DNA from: Asterella californica
Taxonomy: Eukaryota; Streptophyta; Marchantiopsida; Marchantiales; Aytoniaceae
Assembly: GCA_036924285.1 (NCBI GenBank)
Contig: JAYKYS010000097.1
Coordinates: forward strand, 17,314 to 81,313
Length of the DNA stretch: 64,000 bases
Reading direction: 5' to 3'
This document shows, in pieces, positions 11,401 through 23,880 of this stretch. A program made the translations under genes and the position numbers. The notes under the pieces are model-generated. The model made no database searches. It was not told the DNA's origin and was given only the letters and a program-made list of their open reading frames with translations. Within the stretch, counting starts at the first letter, position 1, and the number at the start of each line of letters is the position of its first letter.

Positions 11401-13170
11401 TGCATTGCGTTTCAGGTCGTGCTGGTAGTCTGACAGTGTGCATCATATTGGTCATCATACTCGTGAAGCCCACTTTGTCCCCCCCCCCACCCCACCCCTT
11501 ACCCCGCCTTCCCCCACCCCCCTACCTCAGGCGTCAGCGTTAACTACTTTTTGTTTGTGCTTGCTGCCTCTGTGAAGCTGTGCAGACTGAAAGGCACATT
11601 GAAGCAAAAGGCACAGGAAAAGCTGCATGGGCAGTGTTGCATGTGTAGACATAATCAGGCGGGCATGCTTGTTGCCTTCTCTGCAGAGCCATCAAGCCCA
11701 CCAGCATTGCATGCATCAACACAATAAGGTCGCACCCACTGCAGTGCCTCCAACACCAGCAAAGCCTTACAGTCCCCTGCCACAAGGCCTTGCCAGTTCC
11801 AGCTGCCGCATGCCATTTTATTCCTTGCCCATGGAGTCATGTACTTTTCAAATTGCAGGGACATGCAACACAGTGTTGGTGCATCTCAGGTCTCCTGGAC
11901 ATCTGCAAATCGCGTATGGGCCTTGTTTGACGAGCTGGCTGTGCAAGCACTGATTCTTGCATGCAAGGCAGACAAAAAAGAATGGTTCTTGCGTGCAGTA
12001 TGGCTTTCTTTGTGCGCGTCAGAGTGCTGTCAGAATATATTATACAGATTGACCTATGTTTACACAGGTGTTGGGGCAGCAGCATGAGGTCCTGCTGTTG
12101 AAAGGCTGCACAGACTTGGACACAATGAAAAGTTCCACGTGGCCTTTGCACTATGTGGCCAGACCTGCTGGAAATGGATCCATGCTTGTGCGCAGGTGAT
12201 GCTTGTCAAGACTGGCAATACAGCTCGATACCACTGCCATACACGAATGGTGTCTAGTATTTTTTACACGGCCTATGATGTTGGGGGCTTTGTATCCCCT
12301 TACATCATTCCTATCTGGGTTCTCTTTTGTCAACTTTTTGTGTTTGGGCAGGGTAGCAAGTGGTGAAGAGCTGCTGCCTGTGAACCATCTGCTACCAGGA
12401 CAAGTCTCAGAGGTGCCCTCACATGTCAGGGAGCCGTTGCAAGATGCCCTGCAATCTGTTCCGCCATCTGACTACTCCCCATTGGACCACTACTGTGGAT
12501 CATTTGATAAGCTTGCGGTATGTCTCTCTTGCGGAGTGCACCATCTCAGGCTCAGACCTCTGCTTGCAGTTTGCATTGTTGAGCCTGTCTGCCCTTGCAC
12601 AAGAATCCAGGAAGCTCATCATAGCGTTCTACAGTCACTGTACATGCCGCCACAGATGCTTCTCACTTGAGCGACTCATCAAGCACTTACATATCATGTT
12701 TGGTTCACTCTGTGCAGGGCTTGGTATCTCAGAGTCAGCTGCATAGCTCTACTCCCCCTCATGCTCGCCCCGCATCTGCACCAGGACAGACTGCATCACA
12801 TGTTCCAGATAGACAAGCAACACCACCTGCTCCCTTGAAGCAAAAGACGGCACCAGACCTGGTCTGTCAACCGGCAGTCACAAAAATTGCAGCCCAACAA
12901 GCACAGCAGGTGAGCTTATCTTTACAGTTGCATGACTGATTGTTCAATTGAGTACCTGTCCAAACAGAGGCTGTCCCTGATAGCACATCAGGTTGTGCTA
13001 GTTAAATCAGTATGAGTAAATGCTGTCAATGTTTATGTGAGATGTGAGCCTGCCCATACTAGGCCCAAGCTGTAAAGAGTCCTGGTGCAAAACAGCAAGA
13101 GTCAGGTTGGTCTGCTGCACAGCAAGACCCTCTGGGTGAATTGCGCTTTGCATTAGCCCTGAAGAAATAG
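8455..13170 (+). CDS. M1AP: M1AP-like meiosis protein
   Basis: Exons in phase: 8455/8462-8632, 8701-8803, 8885-9009, 9122-9272, 9445-9872, then an unresolved stretch, then 11177-11299, 12068-12195, 12352-12517, 12718-12909 and 13063-13170 (stop TAG). Blocks match, in order, the vertebrate M1AP protein as I know it: SLLFGWPHILVPH followed by MKTNEQSLLALCQ (M1AP has an ESLTYG...ILRP block then ETNQQ...ALCH); VLLLKG; LHYVARPAGNGSMLVRRVAS; ELLPVNHLLP; LQDALQSVPPSDYSPLDHY; and a Cys-rich segment HPLVCACHGK...ICPVSGH. In animals M1AP acts with the SHOC1-TEX11-SPO16 group in meiotic recombination. The N-terminus upstream of 8455 and one or more exons between 9873 and 11176 are not resolved. The C-terminal third is low-complexity and ends LRFALALKK. 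No signal peptide or membrane helix is visible. Confidence 0.6.
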
Positions 13171-13919
13171 CATGTTGCGTTCAGGCCACTACAAAAGCTG
13201 CTGTCCAACTGCCGGCGGCGCCAAGCTTCAGTTTTGCCAGTCGTAAGCCCTTGCAACCATCTCAGCAAAATATGCACCATGGCAAACCGAGTGCGAATGC
13301 ACCCAGGCCTGTGCCCAGATCCACCCATGTGCAAGCACAGTCCTGGCTGGCAATGGCAAAGCAATCAGAGCCTGCTGAGCAACAAAGGCAAGGCACACAG
13401 GTCAAATCCAAGACAGCTCCAAACGAGGCCCAAGCAGGACCACGATTGAACTTTAAACGGATAAGAACAATGAAATAGGCTTGGTCCGGCATGTTGCAGA
13501 CCAAAGCAATGGGTCGTGGTGTGCTGCCAGTATATGTTTTGATTGTTTGTCTAGCTCTATGCATCTATAATAGTGACACTAGGCTATATATGGAATCACT
13601 GACAACTCATCGAGTTTGTAACACAAATCCACCATGAAGGGTGTCTGCAGCTATGTTAGTCTCCATCTCCAACTGTATGGGTGACATCAGGCCAAAGAAT
13701 ACGATGATGCAATTTCAGTACAGCCTGCTGCATGTGCTGTTGAGTGATCTGATTTGAGGCCTGGTCCAAGTTTGCATCCAGGCAGAACAAATTATAATGT
13801 ACACTGAGGGGTCAGAGGTCATTTGACTGACAAGTAGCGGAACTGTATCAGAGGGTTGCAAAACAACTCAAATCCAAGGTGATGTTTCGAGACTCAACCC
13901 CACAACTGCAGCAAATGGC
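13171..13919. other. Intergenic region between convergent genes
   Basis: The 3' ends of the M1AP-like gene and the ABC1 kinase gene face each other here. The sequence should hold both 3' untranslated regions. A plus-strand open frame at 13234-13478 has no recognisable features. Confidence 0.5.
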
Positions 13920-16900
13920 TCAGCAAGCAGCTGACGCTGCAGCTGCAGGGCGACACCAGACATACATGTCTCTGAAACTTGAAGCTATCCAAGCCCAGGC
14001 CCTCAGGGCATAAACAGTTGCATTAATACGCATGCGATGCGTCCTGTACTGCAAATTGCCAATGTACTCCACAGACCAGTCTGCATCTCTACTATGCGTC
14101 ATCCCCTTCATGGCATGCACAGCATTCACCCTCAGCCTGTCACTCATGGGGGCACCAAGCTGAGCAGATGTGCCCCTGACAGTTGCAGACACCCGAAGAA
14201 TTTCCACCAGCGAGCGTGGCAAAGCCTCAAGCAGCTTTCCAAGGTCGTTCAAGTTGTCCACACCAGCCTGACTGCGTAGCCTTTTCCGTTCTTCTGGAGA
14301 CACTGTTTTAAGCCCACCAGGGCGCAGAATTGCAGGAAGCAGCTCGCCACCTCGGGGTCCAGCAATAGCAGTCCCCAGCGCAATGGCTGTCTGGTGATTG
14401 TACACCACAAAAGAGCACCACAGCTGGCAGTACTGCTGCCTTAGCTTGTCTGGGATATTCAGGTACAGGCCATGGTCCAACAGCACAATCTGGGGTTGCT
14501 TCCAGCGAGAAAAGTGGCGCCACCAGAAGCCTGAAACAGGCACATGCAGATTCAGAAATTGCGTGAGGCACAATTACACAAATGAGATATGACCACATCC
14601 TCAAGGTGATTTTGTCAATAGCATGGAGCAGTATGTCAGGCGTGGGTACCAAAGAGCCAGCAGCAACGATCAGATTGTATAGGACAGGTGCAAGTACCAG
14701 TATTGTTACCAGCACAACAAATATGATATGTTGAAGAGATATCCTCAATCAAGGGCCTGACATTGAAGCATGGACAGCAGCCTTCTCTCTATGTATAAAG
14801 TACGCATGTGACATGTGTACCAGCTGAAACAAGCACTTTCTGAAAAGGGTGATTAGTCACTTGTTGTACCCACAACAGATGTAATTTATTTGAGTGAGTG
14901 AGTGAGTGAGTGAGTGAGTGAGTGAGTGAGTGAGAGCGAGTGAGTCAGCGAGCGAGCGGTACAAGCTGAACGCCTGACCTTGGTGAGGAGCTGGTCTGAC
15001 CAGAATATTGCCAGGGTGAGGATCCCCATGCACAAAGCCATGCACGTATGTCATTTCTGCAAAGGCATCCAACAGCAGTACAGCAACATCCTGGGGCCGC
15101 ATGGAGGCTTGCAACAGGGCTGTCTGGTCATTCACCCGGCAGCCTTCTATCCACTCCATTGTGATCACCCGTTTGGTGCTCAACTGCAACGCAACAATGG
15201 TTTTGCAGCCAGCTATGCGCCCTGCAATGACTTCAGGAATTTGCCAGCGTACTCTACAGCTCGGGAATGCAGCATAATGCCTGAAAAGGACTTCATACTT
15301 GTTCTGCAAGCTTATAGGCCCTGTGCAGGTGCTTTGTGCACGCCCTTAGAGGCAGACAAGCAGTTCAAGCCAACAGTGAACTTATATACAAGAGCTGTCG
15401 TTTCCGGGGCTCATTATCAGGTTCAGCTGGAGCAGACGACAAACATATGGCAATCACATGTGCAAGGCATGACAGATTCAATTTTGGCTGCGAAAATGGA
15501 CTGCAGCCAGCTGCAGCACTTGGGAGACCGATAGAAAAGCACAATGAGCACACGCAGAAGAGCACCACAGCCAGTTGATTGACCAGTTATTGTAACCTGA
15601 CAACCACAGAAACAGGGGTAACACACCAGCGAGCCCACAGTATGACAGACAGGACTCAACAGTGCTGCTTTGAAGGTAGAAGAGGTACAGCTGCATTCCC
15701 ATGCTTAGGAATGGCTTACGTGAGGGATGGCAGCCGGTGCAATCACATCTTTACGTCCCTTGAGCAGACACGCCAGCTTTGATGCATTCTCAGCTTCAAG
15801 CTGGAAATCTAGCTCCAAGTCCAGATTCCTCCTGAGGTCATCCAGCACCCAGCCAAGCTTGAATGAGGTCGGGAACAGCCAGGCTGCAGCTGTGGACAAA
15901 GCTGAAAGTGTAGTCATGTCAGCTGCGACAGCAGCTTCTAGGCCCAGGTACTGCACTTTGACTGCCACCTGCCTGCCATCATGTAGCCTAGCTTTGTGCA
16001 CCTGTTACCAAACCAGCAAATCACAGTGCAGCAGTTGCAAGCACACACCACAGGTGCAAGCACATCATCTTCAGCACTCCTACACCATGCACGGCTATGC
16101 TCCTGTGTCACAGCGACTCTGCCATTCAGGTCATCAATGGCACCTCCCCAGACAATTATTGGCTTGCGGATTTTATCAGGATAGACGAACGTCTGCAGAG
16201 GCTGTGGGCAGGCAGGGATTTGAGCAGAGGGGCTGTTTGGGCTCATTGCATGAGTGGCCAGCCGGGCTTGGCCACAGCTGCAGGCCCAACAGCTTGAGCT
16301 GCACTTATGATTGTGCAACAGTCAGGTTCATACTGCTAGTAGCACATCCAGAGAGACCAACCCAAGGGGCCTGTTGGCCCCGTTTCTGTCCCTAAGACGT
16401 GAATTGTGAAATGGAAGCGTAAACTGGAAATGTATACAATGTAATATGGCAATGGAAGATTCTCACAGGTAGAGGCATGCATGATGACTGCTTACTGCAC
16501 CTCTCCACACAAGGGTGGAGGAATCCTTGTTATCATGTATAGCAACAATGTATTTGAGTGTGTACAGACAAATTCTTGCAGCAAATTGCTCATGAATCGA
16601 AGACTGACAATGACAAAAGTTTGGATGTAGGCAGAGGCTACCTGTGCCAGTGAGGCTGCAGCTCGGGCTTCTGGCTCAAACTCGGCAAAGAGGTGGGAAG
16701 CGGGTGCACCCAGCTCCCTCTGGAGCACCTCAGCCACATCCTCCACCGGCCCCGGCTCCACTTGGTCCTGCAGCACCTCCAGAGTCCTGCACACCCAACC
16801 ACACACAACTCCACTTGGCAGCTGCAGACAAATGCAATTGGTCACAGAAGAACGCGCACACCAGATGCGATTTGGCACGGCAGCTGCTGTTGGCTGGGAG

Positions 16901-18310
16901 ACAAGGAGATTCTATCCTGACTAGACATTGGTGGAGGCCTGACTCAATGATAGGAGGTTTCTGGTGCTGCATTCAACTGCAATAGGTCAGCAGGAAAATC
17001 CTGCAGTTGTCAAGCTCATATGCAGATATGGGTCAGTGGGTGCATTTGGTCAAGTATACGTTCTGCAGTGGCTAACATGCTGGATTGGTTCAAGTTGGTA
17101 GAACTGACCACATGTATAGGACTGACCACATGTATGAGAGCATGGGCAGCTTGAGATCTCTGCTTAGATGGCTTGGGGTTCGTACTCAAAATATTCATGC
17201 GTCTTGGAAGTATTCTGAATGCATGCAACCATGCATAAGCTGATCTCATATGTGCAATGACTGTGTGTTTACACGCTATAACTTGACAAGTGCACCATAG
17301 GGTCGAGCTGCTTTTGATTGAATATGAAAGTTGCAGCGCGCTAGTGCCCTGTCATGCATGCTGCTGCTTGCTCAGAGATACGATCACCCCTTTTGTACTT
17401 GGAACTACAGGGGCGAGACATGTAGAAACCTACTTCCTGTACTCTTTGGGTATGGCCTGAATGGTGGAGAAGGTCTGTGCGGCCTTGATGTACACTCCAC
17501 CATTGCTCTGGCAGACTTGCAGCAGCTTCTCAGCCAGCTGCTGGTGAGTGCGCGACAAGGCATCTTTGCACTCTTGGCTGTCATGTTCAGGATACCGCGA
17601 CATAATTCCCTTGTACGCCAGACCTGCTTGTGCCCCCCACCACGCAGCTTGGGCAGTGCGTGGCACAGACTGCAGGGTGGCAAACGCTGCGGTTCCATCA
17701 TCTGCAGGCACCCCAATAAGCAGTCAGGTCAGCTGGAGTCGCAGCATTATCTTGTCCTCTGTGACGAGCAGAAGCTCAAGGTAGAGGTTGCTGGGATAAG
17801 CTCAAATTTGTGCAATGACACAAAACACATTGTCACTCTTGGCATATTGCTTTGCTGCACATGCACAACAGTCTGCAGCTTTCAGCATTTGCATTTACGC
17901 ACAACATGTTGTGATAAGACAGCATCTGCATCATTACATAGTCAGCAATCAGAACACCCCTTATTCGAGGGACTCAGGTTGTGCTGAGCAAGCTAAACAC
18001 TTGGCTCACCTGCTGTGTTCCCTAGATACAAGGCAACAGCTCCAGCACCTGCGGCTGAGGCTACAAGCACATAGCCTAGGTATGACTTCGCCGCTGCAGG
18101 TTGACTTGCAAAGCTGCGCCTGCTGATGTCTGCCTGGCGCCAGACAGCTTGGTTTGGCACAAGTCGGTGCTGTCGAGCTGCTGAAGCTGCAGCAAAGCAG
18201 GCAGAAGGACGGCAGGCAGGCATTGCAGGAGGTGCTGCTGTTGCTATTGCTGCTGCTGGTTGGCAGTGTTTCAGGGTTGCTTTTGCCCATGCCAGTACAT
18301 AAATTGACAT
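13920..18310 (-). CDS. Mitochondrial ABC1/ADCK-family atypical kinase
   Basis: Six exons, all in phase: 18010-18310, 17434-17701, 16642-16786, 15720-16001, 14979-15183 and 13920-14530; about 603 residues. The N-terminus (RRSFASQ and Ala-rich flanks) is a mitochondrial presequence followed by a hydrophobic helix (LGYVLVASAAGAGAVALYL). ABC1 hallmarks follow: GGVYIKAAQ at the KxGQ position, AAASLAQVHKA (Ala-rich loop), VAVKVQY (lysine), HGDPHPGN (catalytic loop) and LLDHG (metal site, in place of DFG). The overall order is closest to ADCK1/ADCK5-type proteins, which affect coenzyme Q or mitochondrial membrane homeostasis. The third residue of KxGQ is Ala instead of Gly. An in-frame Met at 18334 would add eight residues. 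The intron at 14531-14978 holds a GAGT repeat. Confidence 0.92.
14892..14960. repeat. GAGT tetranucleotide repeat
   Basis: About 17 copies of gagt, the last few imperfect, in an intron of the ABC1 kinase gene. On the transcript strand it reads CTCA/TCAC. Confidence 0.95.
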
Positions 18311-18334
18311 GGATTTGCGAGCTGACTCAGGCAC

Positions 18335-20099
18335 TACACAAAGTTTGCGCAGGTGACCTCAAATAGTTGTGGGAACGCTAGGCGGGTCTTTCCGCTCTGA
18401 CTTCGATACGACAGGAAGGATGATGCCTTGTACCGTGGCAAGTTCCTGCTGATGACAGACGGCTGGTTGGATACAGCAGATCAAGCATCTGTTATGAATC
18501 ATAAACAAAACATATGCTCAGATGAGATGGTTGCATGAAGGGCACCTTCCAACACTTCAACCGGAAAGCTGCCGGGGAAATGCCGAAGGCCGCTGCATGC
18601 GTGTACAACGCGGAGGGACTTGCAAGCAGCTGAGTCAGAAACTGTCTTTGCTGCTCGTGCTCAAATGTTTCGGTTGGAACAACGCCCTGCGCACAGTTCT
18701 GTTGGAGTTGCATCCATGTGTCAACAGCGCTCATAGTGGCATTGGCCTGTAAGATCGGCAGCCAACCATGCAACTGACACTGCTTGCCACTGCCTCAATG
18801 ACTCATCACAGTTTAGTTTACTCAACAGGTCTGGTGAATTGCGCAAAGTGTTGCGCAATCGGCAATATGGCACTCGCGCAAGTTTATCAGCCAAGCCACC
18901 TGCATGGGGTTCGATTCTTACCGGGATGTTGGTAAATAAATCTGAATGTGCATGTCATTGTAAGATACCATTGGCGAAGAAGTATGAGTTATTGCATCGA
19001 TACATGTGTAGTCTATTAGTGAAGTACTGTACTAGTGTTGTGAGGCCTTACAATTGTGACATTGGGTGCAGGGTCATACTGGTCAGTATGTGTACTGTAC
19101 TAGGTACTAGTGTTTGCAGAAGTGACAAGCAAGCACGGTACAGGAGCTTGGCTTACTCAAGGGTAATTCCCAACTGTCAAGAAAATGGCAGGCAGTTGGG
19201 AGTGTCGGCAGTCCAGGTCAATTACTTTTTTGATCATGAGCAGCTGGCGTACACGTCTTATGCTCTGCCATGCGCGCAATATCGATATCGTTGCAGCATC
19301 CTGCAATTTGCAGGGTTGACGGAGGGTTTATTGCATTTATCCGTTGCTATTTGGATATTGAATTATCCAATAGTTATGCCGGTTGCTGCAAATTGGCACA
19401 TTGGCGAGATAGTGAGGGATTGGGGGGGTCAAGGAGAGTTCAGGGGTGGTAGAGGGGGCTTGAGGGACGGGTCACACGACGGTCCAGCGGGGTGACAATG
19501 CGTACGGACCGTACGGTCCAGGTCCAAGCCAAGCCTTGCAACGTTCATCCTGGGGGCATTTTGCACTGCTCATGCATGTAAGTGCTGTTTAGTGCACTGG
19601 CATTTCAGCTAAGGGCAAGAAAAGGTCACCTTTGGTGGGTGATTGTACAATGTGTATGTTCTAGCCATTTTTATGCTGACCACAGCGATCGCACCAAAAC
19701 ATGTTGCATTTTTATGTTCACATCTGAGAGTGTCAACAGAAGCGCCTCAGCGAGAGGTATCTCTGCACTCCTACTTTCGGGAAAAATGCCAAAGGTCTGA
19801 AGGAATTATCCGGTAATATACCACGCTGGAGAATTGAATTATCCATGTGCCAACGGCGTAATTAGTTATGGGTAATAGTCCGTGAACCCTGCCAATTTGT
19901 GACTCAGGCTTGATCCCATCATGACAATCAAAAATTTGATCCCTGGCTTACACATAATCATCCCCTCGCTGCCCAAAATCTATCAAAACGGAGCACATCG
20001 TAGCTGCTAGATAACCGTACACTCTGCGCCTCTGCCGCAAGCGGTAGAGGTGCCTTAAACTTTCCCGGGTGAGAGTACCAGGTACGCAGACAATCGGTA
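18335..20099. other. Gene-poor intergenic region
   Basis: About 1.76 kb between the divergent ABC1 kinase and bZIP genes. It contains a 93-codon minus-strand frame (18492-18773) with a protein-like stretch (LYTHAAAFGISPAAFRLK), a 218-codon plus-strand frame (18839-19495) of odd composition and no recognisable domain, and a 14-bp perfect palindrome ggaccgtacggtcc near 19506. None is convincing as a gene. Confidence 0.4.
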
Positions 20100-22872
20100 A
20101 TGGACATGCTGCCTGTGTGGGATTTCTCTCCTGAGTTTGATCAGTTGCAAGCGGCAGAGTTTATGTGGAATCCAGAGCCAGATCTGGCAGCTGCCCAGCT
20201 TCCCACAGGAGAAGCGGGTCTTGGCGGGGCGCCCGGGCCCACCGTATCACGACACATGGCTTCCGAAATCGGGACAGTAATGCACGACGAAGCGTTCTGG
20301 GAGCACGAAATTGCAGCAGTGCCGCAAGGTAAAGGTCCTGGCAGGAGCCTCTTGCAGGTCGAGGAGCCTCCTGCAAGTCTAGTAGCAGCACCTGGTCCCA
20401 GCAGGCAGGATAGTTTGCTGCCCACTCTAAGTCCAGCTGATAATGCTGCCGAAGACAACGACAACAAACCCACTAGAGCTGCAGCAGCGGCAGCGCACAG
20501 GAAGCTCAGACAGCACAGAACGCAGCAAGGCTGTAAACCGCGAATCACAACGGCGCTTCAGATTACGTCAGAAGGTACACCTCTGCCTCCTGCACTTTTC
20601 AGCTGCATTGCAGCCTTGGGCGTGCCTCAGATTGGCATTCAGACCCAAGTGTGTGAAACAGGCAAGGTCGCAAGCTGTTGAGGCTCAACTAGCCAGTACC
20701 ACCGCCGAACTGAAGGAATTGAAAGCCCGGCAGCACCAACTAGAGGTCAGGAACATGCTGTTGGAGAAGGTATCACAACTAAACAAAAGTGACGCGCCAC
20801 AAATGAGCGAGGTGAGTTCACTCTGCATGTATGCACCCTTTTCTTTGAAACCAAGTGTCTGCACCAATAACTTCTTCCTGCTTCTGTTCCAGGATGGGTC
20901 AGCTCATGACACCTTTGACACCTCAATCAGGTTTGAGGATGTTGATGTAGATAATGTGAATGTGTTGACAATATCAGTCCAGGGAAGGCGGTACAGCATG
21001 ACCCCTCATGAAGTCAGCCAGATGCCGCTCCAATCATTTTCAGCATTATGGACGGTGAGTCCAGACAACAGTCCCTCATGGCATGAGACATCCTTGCTGC
21101 TCCTGCAAGGAAGGCGGTGTTTTGCAACAGGGCTCTTTGTGTGCACAGCTCGTCTGTAAAACGTGATTGCCCACTGTAAAACGTGATTGCCCACATGTAC
21201 TCCAGATGAGCTGTCATCATTGCATCTGCGGGTTGCACTTGACCAGGCACTTGCGCCTGCAGTCACACAAGCTGTCCTTGCTGCATGCACCCCGCCAAAG
21301 AGCATTTCCATTACATTGCACACATTTTCTGAAAATACATATGCATTGATTCATTGGACATTCTTCATGTCCAAGATTGCACACAGAGTTTACATTATGC
21401 TAGTATACATGGACATGTCAGCAATATCGTGGTTCAAGTCATGCTAGTTCTTAGTTGTATAGCTTGTGTGTACATCTGTGCAAGGACCTGGACGCGAATC
21501 CTTGGTGAGACGAATGCATGTGACTTTCAGGTGTATATTTGTGAGCTGGGGCGATGTCTCCTGAAACTGAAGGACTCTTCAGATGCCGCCCTGGAGGTGC
21601 GCATGCGCGAGCTAACCATAGAGGCAATATCACTGGTAGGCCACCGCCTGTTGCGCAACCCTGCCACCCACAAGGACCTGGCAACTGGTCAGATGAACCG
21701 GGACCAGGCTGCACAGCACGTACTGGATGCCAACTTCTACAAAAACTTGCTGGTGAGTCACTCAGTGCAGCTTGCAGCTGATGGCCCTCTTGTGATATTG
21801 CTGGATGGCAGCCCAACATTGTGTCATGCACGGCACTGGACTGGTAATTGGGATGTTCACAGACTGGCTCATGCATGGCAAGCAGACTTCTCACGCCATG
21901 CACAGTGGCAACAACCTAGCGCGTGCGACTGACAAATACCGCTGACTGATGCTTGCATTTCCAGAGCTTGTTGGCCTTGACTGAGGACCAAGTGCAAGAC
22001 TTGATGCTCTTGAGGCAGCTGTACCTGACCAAGCGAGGGCTGCTGGCGATGGAGCGCAAGGCCTTGGTGGACCAGATGGCTTCTGGTGATGGCGCCATGC
22101 CCCATCCCAGCGACAACATCACTAAGATGGCAGACTTGGCAACTTGTCTGAAGGAGAATGCTGCAGAAGATCACTACGTGCACAGGAGGGTTGCACGTGC
22201 AGCATTTCGGGGGGTGAGAGTGCAAGCAGGGACTGACCTTTGATGCATCACTGTAATATTGTATTGCTCATTCCACTTTGTCGAGATGGTTTAAGGTAAT
22301 GTGTGGCAGAGCCAACTCAGGAGACACTGTGAGGCTTCGGCAATACTGATCACCATTGCAGGCGTCATCACATGCTGCATACTCATTTCTGCCTGCGTTG
22401 TGTTCATGAGCTCTGCTTGGTCCTACATACACAGTTGTAAGTTATGGTTCTGTCAGAGCCTCAGTGCCCTCCTCTACATGCTCTCAACTTGTTATCTGTG
22501 TATGCTACACAGATGATATCTTAGAGATGTGCATGCTTGAACTGCTCATTGCAGGTGCTAACGACAAAGCAGCTGGCAGAGATGATGGTGCACTGTTATC
22601 CTTACATGCCCAGCATGGAACCGTTCATACATAGTGTTGCAGCTGAAGCAGGCCATCCAAGCAAAGAGGATATTGTTGCAGCAGCACAGACCAACCATAT
22701 GGACAGTGAGTGGAGGCAGTTCAATGAGTATGCGAAATACGCTGCCACAGACATATTCCATGATCATGTAGCTTTCCTGAAGCGCCACCCTGCCCCTGTG
22801 AGCAGAAGTGTGTCCAGTGCAGCGCCTGCTGAGATTCTGCCTGCTGATAAGTCGCGGTACTTCTTGATGTGA
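20100..22872 (+). CDS. bZIP transcription factor
   Basis: Exons: 20100-20328, 20477-20574, 20662-20811, 20893-21054, 21531-21752, 21965-22213 and 22555-22872 (stop); about 475 residues. The basic region is split by an intron: SKAVNRESQRRFRLRQK at 20523-20574, then ARSQAVEAQLASTTAELKEL from 20662. It has the N-x7-R signature (NRESQRRFR) and a heptad region continuing into QHQLEVRNMLLEK. The C-terminal exons form a predicted helical domain (ELTIEAISLVGHRLLRN; LTEDQVQDLMLLRQLYLTKRG) that I do not recognise. The first intron (20329-20476) is inferred because the N-terminal frame and the basic-region frame differ by one; a sequencing slip is the alternative. A coding block DELSSLHLRVALDQALAPAV near 21208-21270 may be a further exon whose splice sites I could not fit. 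Confidence 0.8.
21154..21193. repeat. Two-copy 20-bp tandem repeat
   Basis: Perfect direct duplication of ctgtaaaacgtgattgccca, inside the intron between bZIP exons 20893-21054 and 21531-21752. Confidence 0.9.
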
Positions 22873-23880
22873 CAACTTAGTGTTTGTACACTAGATATTG
22901 GTTACATTAGCAGGCCTGGCAGTGAAATCATATAATGGACAGGGCACAATTTTGAGCTTTCAGCAATCATGAGCCTCATGGGGCAGATGCAAACACTGGA
23001 AGTTCAAGGCAGTCACGCCAATCCGTTTGACATGCATATGTCACATGATGATCATGCTTTGAGGTGGCTGTGCAGTGGGCTATGGCAACTTTCTGCAATT
23101 TGATGACTTTGGGTGCCACTTCAGATTTTTTCTTGTGAGAGGTGTACATGTGTTTTGATAACTATTGTTAGCATTGCCTGGATACATATAGTACTGGTTC
23201 TGGACCATTATTGTTTTTCCGATGCATTCTGCCCGTTTGTGGGTGTTACTGGAATGGCCACATTATCATAACATTCACCTGGTGAAAGAGTTCAATAGTG
23301 TTTATCTTTCGTTGATCGTATGACTTGTTGTACTTTTGCGTGTTTTCAGGCACCCCGTCATATCAAGGGCGGTCAAAATGTGAAAGGTGCTGTACACAAC
23401 ACTGACAGCTCCGCAGTGCAGCATAGAGCTTTTGGTTCACATGTACATCATGCACTACGTGGTCAAGAGATTATGAGCACATCATACATGGCACCAAACC
23501 ATTTCCGAGATTGCAACCTCCGTAAAGACATAATTGTAGCAAATTGCAGAGCCCATATGATATACAATTCCAACCAATACTAAAATACTGTTTGATATCC
23601 ATAACACCTGTTTCCATGACCCTGTGCATGCCTGAATCAATCCAACTGAACTATGACATGGCAGTTTTGTTCCTCCAATACCTGGTTTGCTTGGTCCAAC
23701 TGACTGCCTCACGAGACACTATGTTTCCCAGCGAATGCTGTCAAAACATCAGCACAAGCTTCTAGCACTTCCGCTCTATACTACACCATGCTCCATATTT
23801 TCATAGACGGTTTTCGATTCCAGTGCCAGTCTGGGTAATGCAATGCCATTCTACGCGGTCGCAAAACAGCCACTTGTTGC
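22873..23880. other. Intergenic region, no gene recognised
   Basis: About 1 kb between the 3' ends of the convergent bZIP and DUF3224-like genes. Only short, featureless open frames are present. Confidence 0.5.

Noticed and set aside
18839..19495. 218-codon plus-strand ORF between ABC1 kinase and bZIP genes
   Set aside because: Cys/Tyr/Arg-rich random-looking composition, no domain, no matching splice structure; listed only as a note in the intergenic entry.
19500..19525. 14-bp palindrome near 19506 as a transcription-factor operator
   Set aside because: A single short palindrome without a partner site or known binding factor; too weak to call.
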